DNA of 64,000 nucleotides from assembly GCA_035297145.1 (NCBI GenBank), contig DATGZN010000027.1, positions 139,619 to 203,618 of the forward strand, given 5' to 3'. Numbering within the stretch: the first letter of the stretch is position 1; the number at the start of each line of letters is the position of its first letter. Made by a program: the position numbers and the translations under genes. The notes beneath the pieces are model-generated. The model was not told where the DNA came from. It worked only from the letters and a program-made list of their open reading frames with translations, and ran no database searches. Positions 26,556 to 35,885 of the stretch are shown here, piece after piece. Origin of the DNA: QHXW01 sp035297145 (GTDB taxonomy: Bacteria; Acidobacteriota; Terriglobia; Bryobacterales; Bryobacteraceae).

Positions 26556-29408
26556 ATGCGCAGGTGTATTTGTTCGACATTGTTGTCGGCTTTCGTTCTC
26601 AGCTTGCTTTGCCTGATGCCCGCGTCGGCACAAAACGGCTCGGTCAGCGGAACGGTCACAGACACCGGTAAGGGCGTGTTGAAAGGCGCCAACGTCGACA
26701 TTCAGCCGTCCGGGAAACCGACGGCCACCGACAACCAGGGCGAGTTCACGATTGTCGGTCTGGCGCCGGGCGAATACATTCTGACGATTTCCTACGTCGG
26801 GCTGGATCCGTTTTCGCAGAAATTAACCGTCACTGCCGGACAAACTACTCGCGTGGAAGCCGAGCTCAAAGTGGCGACTCAGGCCAACTCCGTTACTGTC
26901 ACTGCGGAACGCGTCCACGGCGAAGCCGAAGCCATTAACCGCGAGCGCACGGCGGAGAACATTCTGCAGGTTTTGCCGCACGACGTCATCGTGAGCTTGC
27001 CTAATGCGAACGTCGCCGACGCCATCGGCCGCATGCCCAGCGTCACCATCGAGCGTGACGAGGGCGAAGGCAAGTACGTGCAGGTTCGCGGTACTGAGCC
27101 GCGTTACACCAACGTGACGGTTGACGGTGTGAACCTTCCGGCGCCGGAAGGCGGTACGCGCCAGATCAAGCTGGACGTTATTCCGTCGGACCTGGTCGAA
27201 TCGGTGGAAATTAACAAGACGCTCCTGGCCAATATGGATGGCGACGGCATCGGCGGTTCCGTGAATCTTAGAACCAAGACCGCCGGCGAACAGCCGACCA
27301 TATCGCTTTTCGGCATAGGCGGCCACACGCCGATCTTAGATGGCCGCAACGCTTACCAGAGCGGCGCCACCATAGGCAAGCGCTTCGGCAAGGAGAAAAA
27401 ACTCGGTGTGCTGTTCGGCTTCGCTTACGACTGGAATGGCCGCGGCATCGACGACGTGGAACCGTCCCCACTTGCCATACAATGCAGTCCGGGTAATTGT
27501 GGTTCGCCCAGTGCAAACGCTCCCTACTTTGGAACCTATAACAACGAGGGGATCCGCGAATATCGATACTATCGCACCCGTTACGGTTTTACTGGCAGTA
27601 TTGACTATAAGTTCAGCGACAACTTCAATATCTGGATACGTGGGTTGTACTCGCATTTCGATAACTGGGGTGATCGGTCAGAAATCACCCCGCAAATAAA
27701 CTCGTTCACGACGTCTCCCTACCAGGGCGGGGCGGACGGCAACGCGACCTACGACACGGAAATCCGCCGCCCCGTGGAGGTGATCGGAAGCCTGGCGACC
27801 GGCGGGCGCCGCGATTTCGGCACAGCTTGGTTGATCTGGGAATTCTCGGTGGGGCGCTCCTCTGCAGAAGACCACGGCTACTCGACCGCCACTTTTGTGC
27901 CGGGTCCCAACTCCCCCATCAATGCCGTCCAATACGGTCTCAACTTCAGTAATCCTTACGTCCCGGTTTTTAACGTGCAAAATGGAGTCAACATCTACGA
28001 CGCCACCCAGTATTATCTCCAGGGCCTCGATATTGGAAGGAGCTATAGCCCGCAAGTCAACATCAACGGAGCGGTGTCGTTGGCAAAGCAGTATCATCTA
28101 GGCGGGCACTATGGAACTTTCGAGGTCGGCGGAAAGCTGCGCAACGCTCACAAGTTCCAGGAATTCAAGGATCCGGTCTATACGGCGATCAATCCCACTC
28201 AGTTTGCCTTAAGCAGTTTTCCAGTGTCGTTACAGAACAAGACCTATTACAACGGCTACTACACAGCGCCGGCACTGTACAACTACAGTTCGATACTGGC
28301 TGCCGTCAATGGCAACCCGAATGCATTTTCGGTGGATTACAGTCCCTTGAACCAAGTGGAGAGCAATAACGACATAATCGAGCGGGTTGGCGCCGGTTAC
28401 GTAATGAACACGATCAATTTCGACCGCTGGCGCCTGAATACCGGTATACGGTTCGAAACCACCACCGAATACGCGGCTGGCTACCAGGTAATCACGGATC
28501 CGAACAACCCGCTCGGGTATTCCGGTGTCACCCCGTTGCACGTGAATTCGACGAGAGTAGATCCGCTACCCAGCGCGGAACTGCGCTATCGGACAACATC
28601 TGATTCCGACATCCGTTTCGCCTATGGACGCGGCGTCGCGCGACCCCAATTCGGGGACCTGGCCCCGTCTCTGACCGTAGATGACGCCAACAAGAGGATC
28701 AGTGTCGGTAATCCCGCGCTGAAAGCCACGCATGCCGATAACTTCGACGTGCTCTTTGAGGAATACCTGAAGCCGATAGGCCTGCTTCAGGGAGGCTTCT
28801 TCTATAAGAGGATCGACTTGCCGATCTATCCGATCGAGACCCTTCTGACTTCGGGACCCTACACGGGATTCCGGCAGGATCAGCCACAGAACGGTACCAA
28901 TGCGTGGTTGTACGGATTCGAGACGGCCTATCAGCAGCACCTCGGATTTTTGCCAGGCCTGTTAAACGGCCTCGGCATCTCAGCAAACTACAGCTATACT
29001 GCGTCCCAAGCCAACGGGGTGCCTAACCGTACGGACAATCCTCGCTTGATTCGCCAGGCGCCGAATACCTGGAACCTCAGCCCGACCTTCGATCGCGGCC
29101 GTCTCTCCATGCGGCTTGGCGTTTCATACAACCAGGCATTCATTGATGCCTACAATTATCAGGACGGCGCGCCACTGGGGGTCAACGGTCCGAACGGCGA
29201 CCACTGGTTCTACACACACTTGCAGGTGGATGCGCAGGGTAGCTACCGGCTCAACAAAGGCTTCACGGTAGTGGTTTATGGCCTGAACCTGACCAATGAG
29301 GTTTTCGGATTCTACTATGGCAGCCCGATATGGGATAACCAGCGCGAGTTTTACAAGCCGACAGTCGGCGTGGGCCTGCGCTGGGCGTCAGGCGGAGAGC
29401 ACAACTAA
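26556..29408 (+). CDS. TonB-dependent receptor with N-terminal carboxypeptidase-regulatory-like domain
   Basis: The 950-residue outer-membrane protein starts behind a strong GGAGGT site. A signal peptide (residues 1-25) is followed by a CarboxypepD-regulatory-like domain (about 29-108, SVSGTVTDTGKGVLKGA). The plug has the typical NANVADAIGRMPSVTIERDEG, YVQVRGTEPRYTNVTVDG and ESVEINKTLLANMDGDGIG motifs, and then the 22-strand barrel. It imports a ligand using TonB energy. The plug type matches the TIGR01782 receptors, which often take oligosaccharides or siderophores. Exact ligand is unknown. It may be read together with the minus-strand glycogen genes only by position, not strand. Confidence 0.94.
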   Translation: MRRCICSTLLSAFVLSLLCLMPASAQNGSVSGTVTDTGKGVLKGANVDIQPSGKPTATDNQGEFTIVGLAPGEYILTISYVGLDPFSQKLTVTAGQTTRVEAELKVATQANSVTVTAERVHGEAEAINRERTAENILQVLPHDVIVSLPNANVADAIGRMPSVTIERDEGEGKYVQVRGTEPRYTNVTVDGVNLPAPEGGTRQIKLDVIPSDLVESVEINKTLLANMDGDGIGGSVNLRTKTAGEQPTISLFGIGGHTPILDGRNAYQSGATIGKRFGKEKKLGVLFGFAYDWNGRGIDDVEPSPLAIQCSPGNCGSPSANAPYFGTYNNEGIREYRYYRTRYGFTGSIDYKFSDNFNIWIRGLYSHFDNWGDRSEITPQINSFTTSPYQGGADGNATYDTEIRRPVEVIGSLATGGRRDFGTAWLIWEFSVGRSSAEDHGYSTATFVPGPNSPINAVQYGLNFSNPYVPVFNVQNGVNIYDATQYYLQGLDIGRSYSPQVNINGAVSLAKQYHLGGHYGTFEVGGKLRNAHKFQEFKDPVYTAINPTQFALSSFPVSLQNKTYYNGYYTAPALYNYSSILAAVNGNPNAFSVDYSPLNQVESNNDIIERVGAGYVMNTINFDRWRLNTGIRFETTTEYAAGYQVITDPNNPLGYSGVTPLHVNSTRVDPLPSAELRYRTTSDSDIRFAYGRGVARPQFGDLAPSLTVDDANKRISVGNPALKATHADNFDVLFEEYLKPIGLLQGGFFYKRIDLPIYPIETLLTSGPYTGFRQDQPQNGTNAWLYGFETAYQQHLGFLPGLLNGLGISANYSYTASQANGVPNRTDNPRLIRQAPNTWNLSPTFDRGRLSMRLGVSYNQAFIDAYNYQDGAPLGVNGPNGDHWFYTHLQVDAQGSYRLNKGFTVVVYGLNLTNEVFGFYYGSPIWDNQREFYKPTVGVGLRWASGGEHN

Positions 29409-29419
29409 ACGGTGCAGCC

Positions 29420-31948
29420 TCACCGCTGCCACAGAATCTGAGAAGCTTCAAGCGGCACCAGCGCCGCGTCTTTGAACGGAACCAGCCGGGGCGTGTACTC
29501 CGCGGTGGGACGAGTGGTGGGAACCGTGGCTGTATACAAGTAGCCGCCAATGGCGCCTACCAGCGATTTCCCGCGAGTCATCGCCACGCGTGTTGGTTCT
29601 TCTGAGTCGCGTGAATCGGCGTAGAGTTCGACCCGCACGGCTTCCGGATCGAGCTCATCCAGGTACACCTGGACCTCAAAAATATGGCTGTGGTCGCGTG
29701 TTTCCACCTTCACGGCACCGAAGCGAAGGTTGGACCAGTGCGCCCCGAGTGCCCGCTGCCATTGGCGTAGCTCCGCACCAAACTTTCCATTGTCGGAACC
29801 GCGACGGCAATAAGCATCCGCCGCTGGTAAGTAATGCTTCTCTGTGTACTCACGAACGGTGCGGTTGGCTGAAAACTGCGGTGTGAGCCGCGCCATGCTC
29901 TCGCGCATCTTTGCCACCCATCCGCGCGCGATACCCAGCTCATCGCGATTGTAAAACTCGGGAATCACTTCGCGTTCGAGCAGAGTGTAGAGCGCCTCGG
30001 CCTCTGCCCGGTCCCAGGCCGGGTCTTCTCCATGTTCTTTCCCGTCCCCCAGCGCCCATCCCAGATCCGGCGAATAAGCCTCCGCCCACCAGCCATCCAA
30101 CTCGGAGAGATTCAGGCCGCCGTTCACCAGCACCTTCATGCCGCTCGTGCCGCTCGCTTCCCACGGCCGTCGTGGCGTGTTGATCCAAACGTCTACGCCT
30201 TGCACCAACTGCTGCGTCAGGAGCATGTCGTAGTCGCTCAGAAAAACCACACGACAGCGAGCCTCGGGCCGCCGGATGAACTCGTTCCACTGCTTGATCA
30301 TGGCTTGCCCGGCGGCGTCCTGCGGATGCGCCTTGCCAGCGAGAATCAACTGCACGGGCCTTTGGGGATTGTTCAGGATTCGGATCAATCTTTCCGGATC
30401 CTGTAGAAGCAGATTGGGCCGCTTGTAGGTTGCGAATCGCCGCGCGAAACCCAGCGTCAGGACGTTGATATCGAAGAGGTGCGCTGCCTCCTCGATCTCT
30501 GCCTCGGACGCTCCCTGGGTTCCGCGCTGGCGGGCCAGCCGCGTGCGTGTGTACTCGATCAGTCCCTTGGTGGTGCTCATGCGAAGCTGCCATAACTGCG
30601 CGTCGGTCAGCTTGCGGAAATCGGCGTCGAGGCACGCGGTGTCGCCCATCCATCGGTCGGCGCCGCACACACCAGCCCAGAGCTTGTCGGCATCGGGCGA
30701 TTCCCACGTCGGCACGTGCACGCCGTTGGTCACGTGGCTCACCGGCACTTCGCGCTCCGGCCAGCGTGGAAAAAGGACCTGAAAGATCCTGCGGCTGACC
30801 TGCCCGTGCAGCTGGCTGACGCCGTTCACGGCGCCACTCCCCCGTGTCGCCAGGTAGGCCATATTGAAGGGTTCAGAGGCGTCGTCAGGATTCCGGCGTC
30901 CCAGCGCCAGCAGATCGTGCAGCGGAATCCCGAGCAGTTCTTCCGCATATCGCTTGAGATACTGCTCGATCAGCTCCGGGGCAAAACCGTCAAAGCCGGC
31001 GTCCACGGGAGTATGGGTGGTGAAAAGATTGCCGGCGCGCGTCACTGCCAGGGCCACGTCGAACGGTTGCTTGGAATCCTTCATGTAGGACCGCGCCCGT
31101 TCCAGAACGGCAAATGCGGCATGGCCTTCATTCAGATGGCAGACCTCCGGGTGCAGACCGAGCCGGCGCAGAAGCCGCCATCCGGCAATGCCCAGAATGA
31201 TCTCCTGTTTTAATCGCAGCTCCGGTCCGCCGCCATAGAGTTCGCTCGTGATACCGCGGTAAGCGGGGGGATTGGCCGGGTCATTGGAATCGAGCAGGTA
31301 GAGTTTCGTCCGGCCTACGTGCACCTGCCAGGCGCGAATCCAGAGCTTGAGACCAGGCAGGGCGATCGGCAGGCGCACCCATTCCCCATTCGCCTCGCGC
31401 AAGGGCGCAATGGGCAACTGGCCAGGGTCGTTGAATGGATAGAGCGCTTGCTGCGCTCCGGCGGAGTCAATCTCCTGGCGAAAGTAGCCTCGTTGATAGA
31501 GCAGTCCGACTGCTGCGATGGGAACGGCCAGATCGCTGGCCGATTTGAGCTGATCTCCCGCCACATTGCCCAGACCGCCGGAATAGATAGGCAAGCCTTC
31601 GCTCAGCATATACTCCATGCTGAAGTACGCCGCCAATTTCAGTTTAGCGTCCGGATGCGCCTTCTGAAACCACGCGGCGGACTGCACCTCCTCGCGCTGC
31701 TCCCGCAACAGTTCTTCAACGCGGCGCCGGAAAGCGGGATCGGCAGAGGCGGCCTTGAGTTTTTCGAGCGAGACGGTTTGCAGCACAACCCACGGGTTCT
31801 CCGTGAGCTCCCACAACTCGGGATCCAGCTTTCCCCACAACTCATCCGACGACCGGTTCCACGTCCAGCGCAGGTTCAGTGCCAGCTCCTCAAGCTCCGG
31901 AAAAGGTGACGCCTCTGAAGGCACGTTCGTATTTGTGGGATCGTTCAC
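29420..31948 (-). CDS. glgP: Alpha-glucan (glycogen) phosphorylase
   Basis: The GTG at 31948 is chosen because AAGGAG lies seven bases upstream; nine codons of an earlier frame are discarded. The 842-residue cytosolic protein is of the DUF3417-type GlgP2 family found in mycobacteria and Thermotoga. The DUF3417 start (ELALNLRWTWNRSSDELW) and PLP site SGTSGMKVLVNG are visible, with CHLNEGHAAF and HVTNGVHVPTW as conserved substrate residues. It releases glucose-1-phosphate from alpha-1,4-glucan. It follows pgm by 11 bases, forming a two-gene operon, so the product is passed to phosphoglucomutase. Confidence 0.95.
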   Translation of the reverse strand: MNDPTNTNVPSEASPFPELEELALNLRWTWNRSSDELWGKLDPELWELTENPWVVLQTVSLEKLKAASADPAFRRRVEELLREQREEVQSAAWFQKAHPDAKLKLAAYFSMEYMLSEGLPIYSGGLGNVAGDQLKSASDLAVPIAAVGLLYQRGYFRQEIDSAGAQQALYPFNDPGQLPIAPLREANGEWVRLPIALPGLKLWIRAWQVHVGRTKLYLLDSNDPANPPAYRGITSELYGGGPELRLKQEIILGIAGWRLLRRLGLHPEVCHLNEGHAAFAVLERARSYMKDSKQPFDVALAVTRAGNLFTTHTPVDAGFDGFAPELIEQYLKRYAEELLGIPLHDLLALGRRNPDDASEPFNMAYLATRGSGAVNGVSQLHGQVSRRIFQVLFPRWPEREVPVSHVTNGVHVPTWESPDADKLWAGVCGADRWMGDTACLDADFRKLTDAQLWQLRMSTTKGLIEYTRTRLARQRGTQGASEAEIEEAAHLFDINVLTLGFARRFATYKRPNLLLQDPERLIRILNNPQRPVQLILAGKAHPQDAAGQAMIKQWNEFIRRPEARCRVVFLSDYDMLLTQQLVQGVDVWINTPRRPWEASGTSGMKVLVNGGLNLSELDGWWAEAYSPDLGWALGDGKEHGEDPAWDRAEAEALYTLLEREVIPEFYNRDELGIARGWVAKMRESMARLTPQFSANRTVREYTEKHYLPAADAYCRRGSDNGKFGAELRQWQRALGAHWSNLRFGAVKVETRDHSHIFEVQVYLDELDPEAVRVELYADSRDSEEPTRVAMTRGKSLVGAIGGYLYTATVPTTRPTAEYTPRLVPFKDAALVPLEASQILWQR

Positions 31949-31959
31949 AGAATTGCTCC

Positions 31960-33618
31960 TTAAGCAGCGGCGCACGCCGCCCGAAAGGCTTCGCTGACGA
32001 TGGCCTGGGCTTCGGCCTCAATACGTTCCAGGTGGTCACGTCCGCGAAAACTTTCCGCGTAGACCTTGTAGATCTCTTCGGTGCCGGACGGCCTCGCGGC
32101 GAACCAGCCCCCTTCCGAGATCACCTTCACGCCGCCGATGGCATTACCATCCCCTGGCGCCTTGGTCAGAATCTTTTGGATCTTCTCGCCGGCAAGTGTG
32201 GTTGCGCGAATGTGCTCGGGCGAGAGTTTCTGCAACGCGGCCTTCTGCTCCGCCGTAGCCGGTGCATCAATGCGGTCGTACACCGGGTCGCCGAACTCCT
32301 GTGTCAGCGACCGGTAAATCTCTCCGGGATCGCGCCCCGCGCGCGACGTAATCTCAGCGGCAAGAAGCGCGGCGATCAAACCATCTTTGTCGGTTGTCCA
32401 CACCGTACCATCCGAGCGTAGGAAGGATGCTCCCGCACTTTCCTCGCCGGTAAATCCCAGCGAGCCTTCCAGCAGGCCGTCCACAAACCACTTGAAGCCG
32501 ACCGGCACTTCGTGCAGCCTGCGGCCCAGCTTTTCCGCTACGCGATCGATCATGCTGCTGCTCACCACGGTCTTGCCCACGGCGGCGTCCTTCCGCCATT
32601 TCGTCCGGTTCCCGAACAAGTAATTGATGCAGACCGAAAGATAATGATTCGGTGGAAGCAGTCCTACGCTCTTGGTTACAACTCCGTGACGATCATGATC
32701 AGTGTCGCAGGCCACCGCGATGTCGAACTTATCTTTGAGATCAATCAGCCGCCGCATTGCATAAGGTGACGAGGGGTCCATGCGGATTTTGCCGTCCCAA
32801 TCCAGTGTCATGAAACGGAAGGTCGGGTCCACCGCATCGTTCACCACCGTCAGATTCAAGCGGTAGCGCTCGGCGATCGGTCCCCAATAGTGAACCCCGG
32901 CCCCGCCCAGCGGATCCACGCCCAGCTTCAGCCCGGTGCTCCGGATCACTTCCATGTCGATCACGTTGCCGACGTCTTGCACATACTCCGACATGTAGTC
33001 ATGCTCGTGAGTGCCGGGCGCGCGCAAAGCCTGTTCGAACAGCATGCGTTGCACTCCGGTGAGATTGTTCGCCAGAAACTCGTTTGCCTTCGCTTGAACG
33101 AATGAGGTGATCTGGCTGCTCGCGGGTCCGCCGTTGGGCGGATTGTATTTAAACCCACCATCCGGGGGCGGATTATGTGACGGAGTGATGACGATTCCAT
33201 CCGCGAACCCTGCTTTTCGCCCGCGGTTGTAGTTCAGAATCGCGAGCGAGACTGCGGGAGTTGGCGTATACTCACGGCCCTTCGAAATCATGACCTGGAC
33301 GTCATTCGCGGCGAGCACCTCGAGGGCGCTGGCTAAAGCGGGCTCCGCCAGAGCGTGGGTGTCTGCTCCCATGAACAGTGGGCCATCAATACCCGTTTGC
33401 TTGCGATACAGGCAGATGGCTTGCGTAATGGCCAGAATGTGCCACTCGTTAAACGCGTGATCCAGGGAAGAGCCGCGATGGCCCGACGTGCCGAACGAAA
33501 CACGCTGCTCTGGAATGCTGGCGTCGGGACGCTCTGCATAGTAAGCCGTCACCAGCCGCGGAACATTGACTAGGTCGGATTGGGCCGCGGGCCGTCCGGC
33601 TGCTGGATTTGTGGGCAT
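31960..33618 (-). CDS. pgm: Alpha-D-glucose-phosphate-specific phosphoglucomutase
   Basis: The 552-residue enzyme interconverts glucose-1-phosphate and glucose-6-phosphate. The ATG is chosen because it yields the usual bacterial Pgm length and a normal N-terminus (VSFGTSGHRGS near residue 40). Phosphoserine loop ITPSHNPPPDGG (Ser147), metal loop CDTDHDRHG and the C-terminal phosphate-binding ARPSGTEEIYKVYAES are all present. Earlier in-frame codons show no family similarity. It is upstream of glgP, so phosphorolysis and isomerisation are coupled. The gene starts divergently from the hydrogenase operon. Confidence 0.95.
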   Translation of the reverse strand: MPTNPAAGRPAAQSDLVNVPRLVTAYYAERPDASIPEQRVSFGTSGHRGSSLDHAFNEWHILAITQAICLYRKQTGIDGPLFMGADTHALAEPALASALEVLAANDVQVMISKGREYTPTPAVSLAILNYNRGRKAGFADGIVITPSHNPPPDGGFKYNPPNGGPASSQITSFVQAKANEFLANNLTGVQRMLFEQALRAPGTHEHDYMSEYVQDVGNVIDMEVIRSTGLKLGVDPLGGAGVHYWGPIAERYRLNLTVVNDAVDPTFRFMTLDWDGKIRMDPSSPYAMRRLIDLKDKFDIAVACDTDHDRHGVVTKSVGLLPPNHYLSVCINYLFGNRTKWRKDAAVGKTVVSSSMIDRVAEKLGRRLHEVPVGFKWFVDGLLEGSLGFTGEESAGASFLRSDGTVWTTDKDGLIAALLAAEITSRAGRDPGEIYRSLTQEFGDPVYDRIDAPATAEQKAALQKLSPEHIRATTLAGEKIQKILTKAPGDGNAIGGVKVISEGGWFAARPSGTEEIYKVYAESFRGRDHLERIEAEAQAIVSEAFRAACAAA

Positions 33619-33674
33619 GTATACAGCGTATCCCGGCAGCGGCGGATTCCGCGAGCAAGCTGTGGCACAATGAA

Positions 33675-33713
33675 GGAAGCTGATTGGCTTCGTCAGTAGC
33701 TGAAATAGCTTCC
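33675..33713 (+). promoter_or_regulatory. Pair of mutually exclusive hairpins in the hoxE leader
   Basis: GGAAGCT at 33675-33681 pairs perfectly with AGCTTCC at 33707-33713. The same left arm can instead pair locally as GAAGC (33676-33680) with GCTTC (33687-33691). The two folds compete. The region lies about 45 bases ahead of the hoxE start and on the divergent pgm side as well, so it may also act as an inverted-repeat operator. Confidence 0.45.
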
Positions 33714-33756
33714 TCCCCCGTTGGTGAGTGAGGCTAAACTTAAAAGACTTGACGAG

Positions 33757-34254
33757 ATGCCAACCGCCATCACCGAGAAACCCACCACAGTAAAAGATAA
33801 CCGGCAAAAGTTGCTGGAGCGCGCGATGTCGCGCCACCAATATTCCGGCAGTGCGTTGATCGAGGTGCTGCACACGGCGCAAGAGTTGTTCGGATACCTG
33901 TCGCCGGAGCTGCTCTCGACCATCGCCCACAAGCTGCGCCTTCCGCCCAGCCGCGTCTTGGGTGTCGCCAGCTTTTATCATTTCTTTTCTCTCAAGCCGA
34001 AGGGCGAGCACACGTTTGTCGTTTGCCTTGGGACGGCGTGCTACGTCGCGGGCGCCCTGGGCCTCGTGGAAACGCTTGAGCGCCGCTGTTGCAAATCCGG
34101 TGCCACGAGCGCGGATGGCCGAGTAAGTTTCGAGACCGCGCGCTGCATTGGTTCCTGCGGCTTGGCGCCGGCAGTCATTTATGACGGAACGATCCTGGCC
34201 CGAGCCACACCGGATCAGCTCGGCCGGCAGCTAGATCAATTGGGTGTGAAATGA
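33757..34254 (+). CDS. hoxE: NAD-coupled [NiFe] hydrogenase, HoxE (diaphorase 2Fe-2S subunit)
   Basis: The 165-residue NuoE-like subunit carries the four ligands of a [2Fe-2S] cluster: C90 and C95 (CLGTAC), and C130 and C134 (CIGSC). The ATG is preferred to the more upstream TTG and GTG because the extra residues look unlike the family start. The upstream ribosome site is weak. HoxE joins HoxFU in the diaphorase module. The gene overlaps hoxF by 4 bases (ATGA), so translation is coupled. It is the first of six hox genes. Confidence 0.93.
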   Translation: MPTAITEKPTTVKDNRQKLLERAMSRHQYSGSALIEVLHTAQELFGYLSPELLSTIAHKLRLPPSRVLGVASFYHFFSLKPKGEHTFVVCLGTACYVAGALGLVETLERRCCKSGATSADGRVSFETARCIGSCGLAPAVIYDGTILARATPDQLGRQLDQLGVK

Positions 34255-35885
34255 CCATCGAAGAACTGCACGATCTGGAAACCAAAGAACAGGCGCGACA
34301 GGCCTCACTTGAGAACCGCATCCATTGCTGCACCGCCGCCGGATGCCTTTCCTGTGGCGCGGAGAGCGTGCGGCGCGCCATTGGCGAGGAGATCGAAAAA
34401 CGCGGCGTGGGCGAGCGCGTCGAGGTCTGCGGCACCGGATGCATGGGCATGTGTAGCCGTGGCCCCCTGGTGCTGGCGTCAGCGCCGGGTAAGCTGTACG
34501 GTTCGCTGACGCCTGCCGACGCCCCGGCGGTGTTGGATGGGAGTGGCAGCTTAGCTGCCAGCGAGATTGATCGCAACAGCCCATTTTTCACCAAGCAGCA
34601 GCGCATCGTGCTCGCCGGAAGCGGTCGCGTCGATCCCGAGAAGCTGGCCGACTACATCGCGGCCGGCGGTTATCGCGCGCTGGCGCAGGCGCTCATCGAA
34701 ATGAAGCCTGCCGACGTGGTCAAGGAAGTGGCGAAGAGCGGCTTGCGTGGCCGGGGCGGCGCGGGTTATCCCACAGGCCTCAAGTGGGAGTTGGTCGCAA
34801 AGCAGGTCGGTCCGACCAAGTACGTCGTCTGCAACGCCGATGAAGGCGATCCAGGCGCGTTCATGGATCGCAGCGTGCTCGAGGGCGACCCGCATCGGGT
34901 GCTTGAGGGCATGGCCCTCGCCGGCTACGCGGTAGGAGCACAGCAGGGCTACATTTACGTGCGCGGCGAATATGGTCTCGCCATCCAGCGCCTGCAAAAC
35001 GCCATTAAGCAAGCCGAGCGCGAACATCTGCTCGGCGGCCGAATTCTGGACACCGGGTTCCAGTTCCGCATCGATCTCCGCATCGGCGCCGGCGCCTTTG
35101 TCTGCGGTGAGGAGACCGCCCTGATCGCCTCAATTGAGGGCAAGCGCGGCCAGCCACGGCAACGCCCGCCCTATCCGCCCGAATCGGGTTTGTGGAACGC
35201 GCCCACGCTCATCAACAACGTCGAGACATTCGCCAACATTCCACCCATCATCAACGAAGGCGGCGAGTGGTACGCATCCATCGGGACGGAGAAGAGCAAA
35301 GGCACGAAGGTTTTCGCGCTCGCCGGGCACATCAAACATACCGGGTTGATCGAAGTCCCCATGGGTACTACGCTGCGCACCATCCTATTCGACATCGGCG
35401 GCGGCATACCGAACGGCCGCTTCAAAGCGGCGCAGACCGGCGGTCCCTCGGGTGGCTGCATCCCCGAACAATTCCTCGATAGCCCTGTGGACTATGAATC
35501 GCTCGCCGCCATAGGCTCCATCATGGGCTCGGGCGGATTGATCGTGATGGATGAGTCTTCGTGCATGGTCGATGTCGCCCGCTTTTTCATGGAATTCTGC
35601 ATGGATGAATCCTGCGGCAAGTGCATTCCCTGCCGAGCCGGCACCGTCGAGATGCACGACATCCTGCACCGCATGACGCGCGGCGACGCCAGTGAGCACG
35701 ATCTCGCCATGCTCGAGGAGCTGGCAGGATTGCTGCGCGAGACCAGTCTGTGCGGCTTGGGCCAGACAGCGCCAAATCCCGTGATGAGCACTCTGCGCTA
35801 TTTCCGATCGGAGTACGAGGCGCACATTCGCGAGCGACGCTGTCCGGCGGGCCACTGCGCCATCGAGGCGGAGGTGATGGTATGA
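34251..35885 (+). CDS. hoxF: NAD-coupled [NiFe] hydrogenase, HoxF (NADH-binding FMN subunit)
   Basis: The 544-residue subunit holds the NADH- and FMN-binding domain. An N-terminal thioredoxin-like [2Fe-2S] domain has cysteines at 26/27/32/35 and 60/64/68. The FMN/NADH site includes GRGGAGYPTG (167-176) and EETALIASIEGKRG. The [4Fe-4S] site has C455, C458 and C461 (ESCGKCIPC), with C501. It oxidises or reduces NAD(H) in the cytosol. It overlaps hoxE and hoxU by 4 bases each, which fits fixed stoichiometry. A NuoF identity is excluded by the surrounding HoxY and HoxH genes. Confidence 0.95.
   Translation: MTIEELHDLETKEQARQASLENRIHCCTAAGCLSCGAESVRRAIGEEIEKRGVGERVEVCGTGCMGMCSRGPLVLASAPGKLYGSLTPADAPAVLDGSGSLAASEIDRNSPFFTKQQRIVLAGSGRVDPEKLADYIAAGGYRALAQALIEMKPADVVKEVAKSGLRGRGGAGYPTGLKWELVAKQVGPTKYVVCNADEGDPGAFMDRSVLEGDPHRVLEGMALAGYAVGAQQGYIYVRGEYGLAIQRLQNAIKQAEREHLLGGRILDTGFQFRIDLRIGAGAFVCGEETALIASIEGKRGQPRQRPPYPPESGLWNAPTLINNVETFANIPPIINEGGEWYASIGTEKSKGTKVFALAGHIKHTGLIEVPMGTTLRTILFDIGGGIPNGRFKAAQTGGPSGGCIPEQFLDSPVDYESLAAIGSIMGSGGLIVMDESSCMVDVARFFMEFCMDESCGKCIPCRAGTVEMHDILHRMTRGDASEHDLAMLEELAGLLRETSLCGLGQTAPNPVMSTLRYFRSEYEAHIRERRCPAGHCAIEAEVMV

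Noticed and set aside
33650..33680. Sigma54 promoter (TGGCAC) before hoxE
   Set aside because: The second element (TTGC at the right spacing) is missing.
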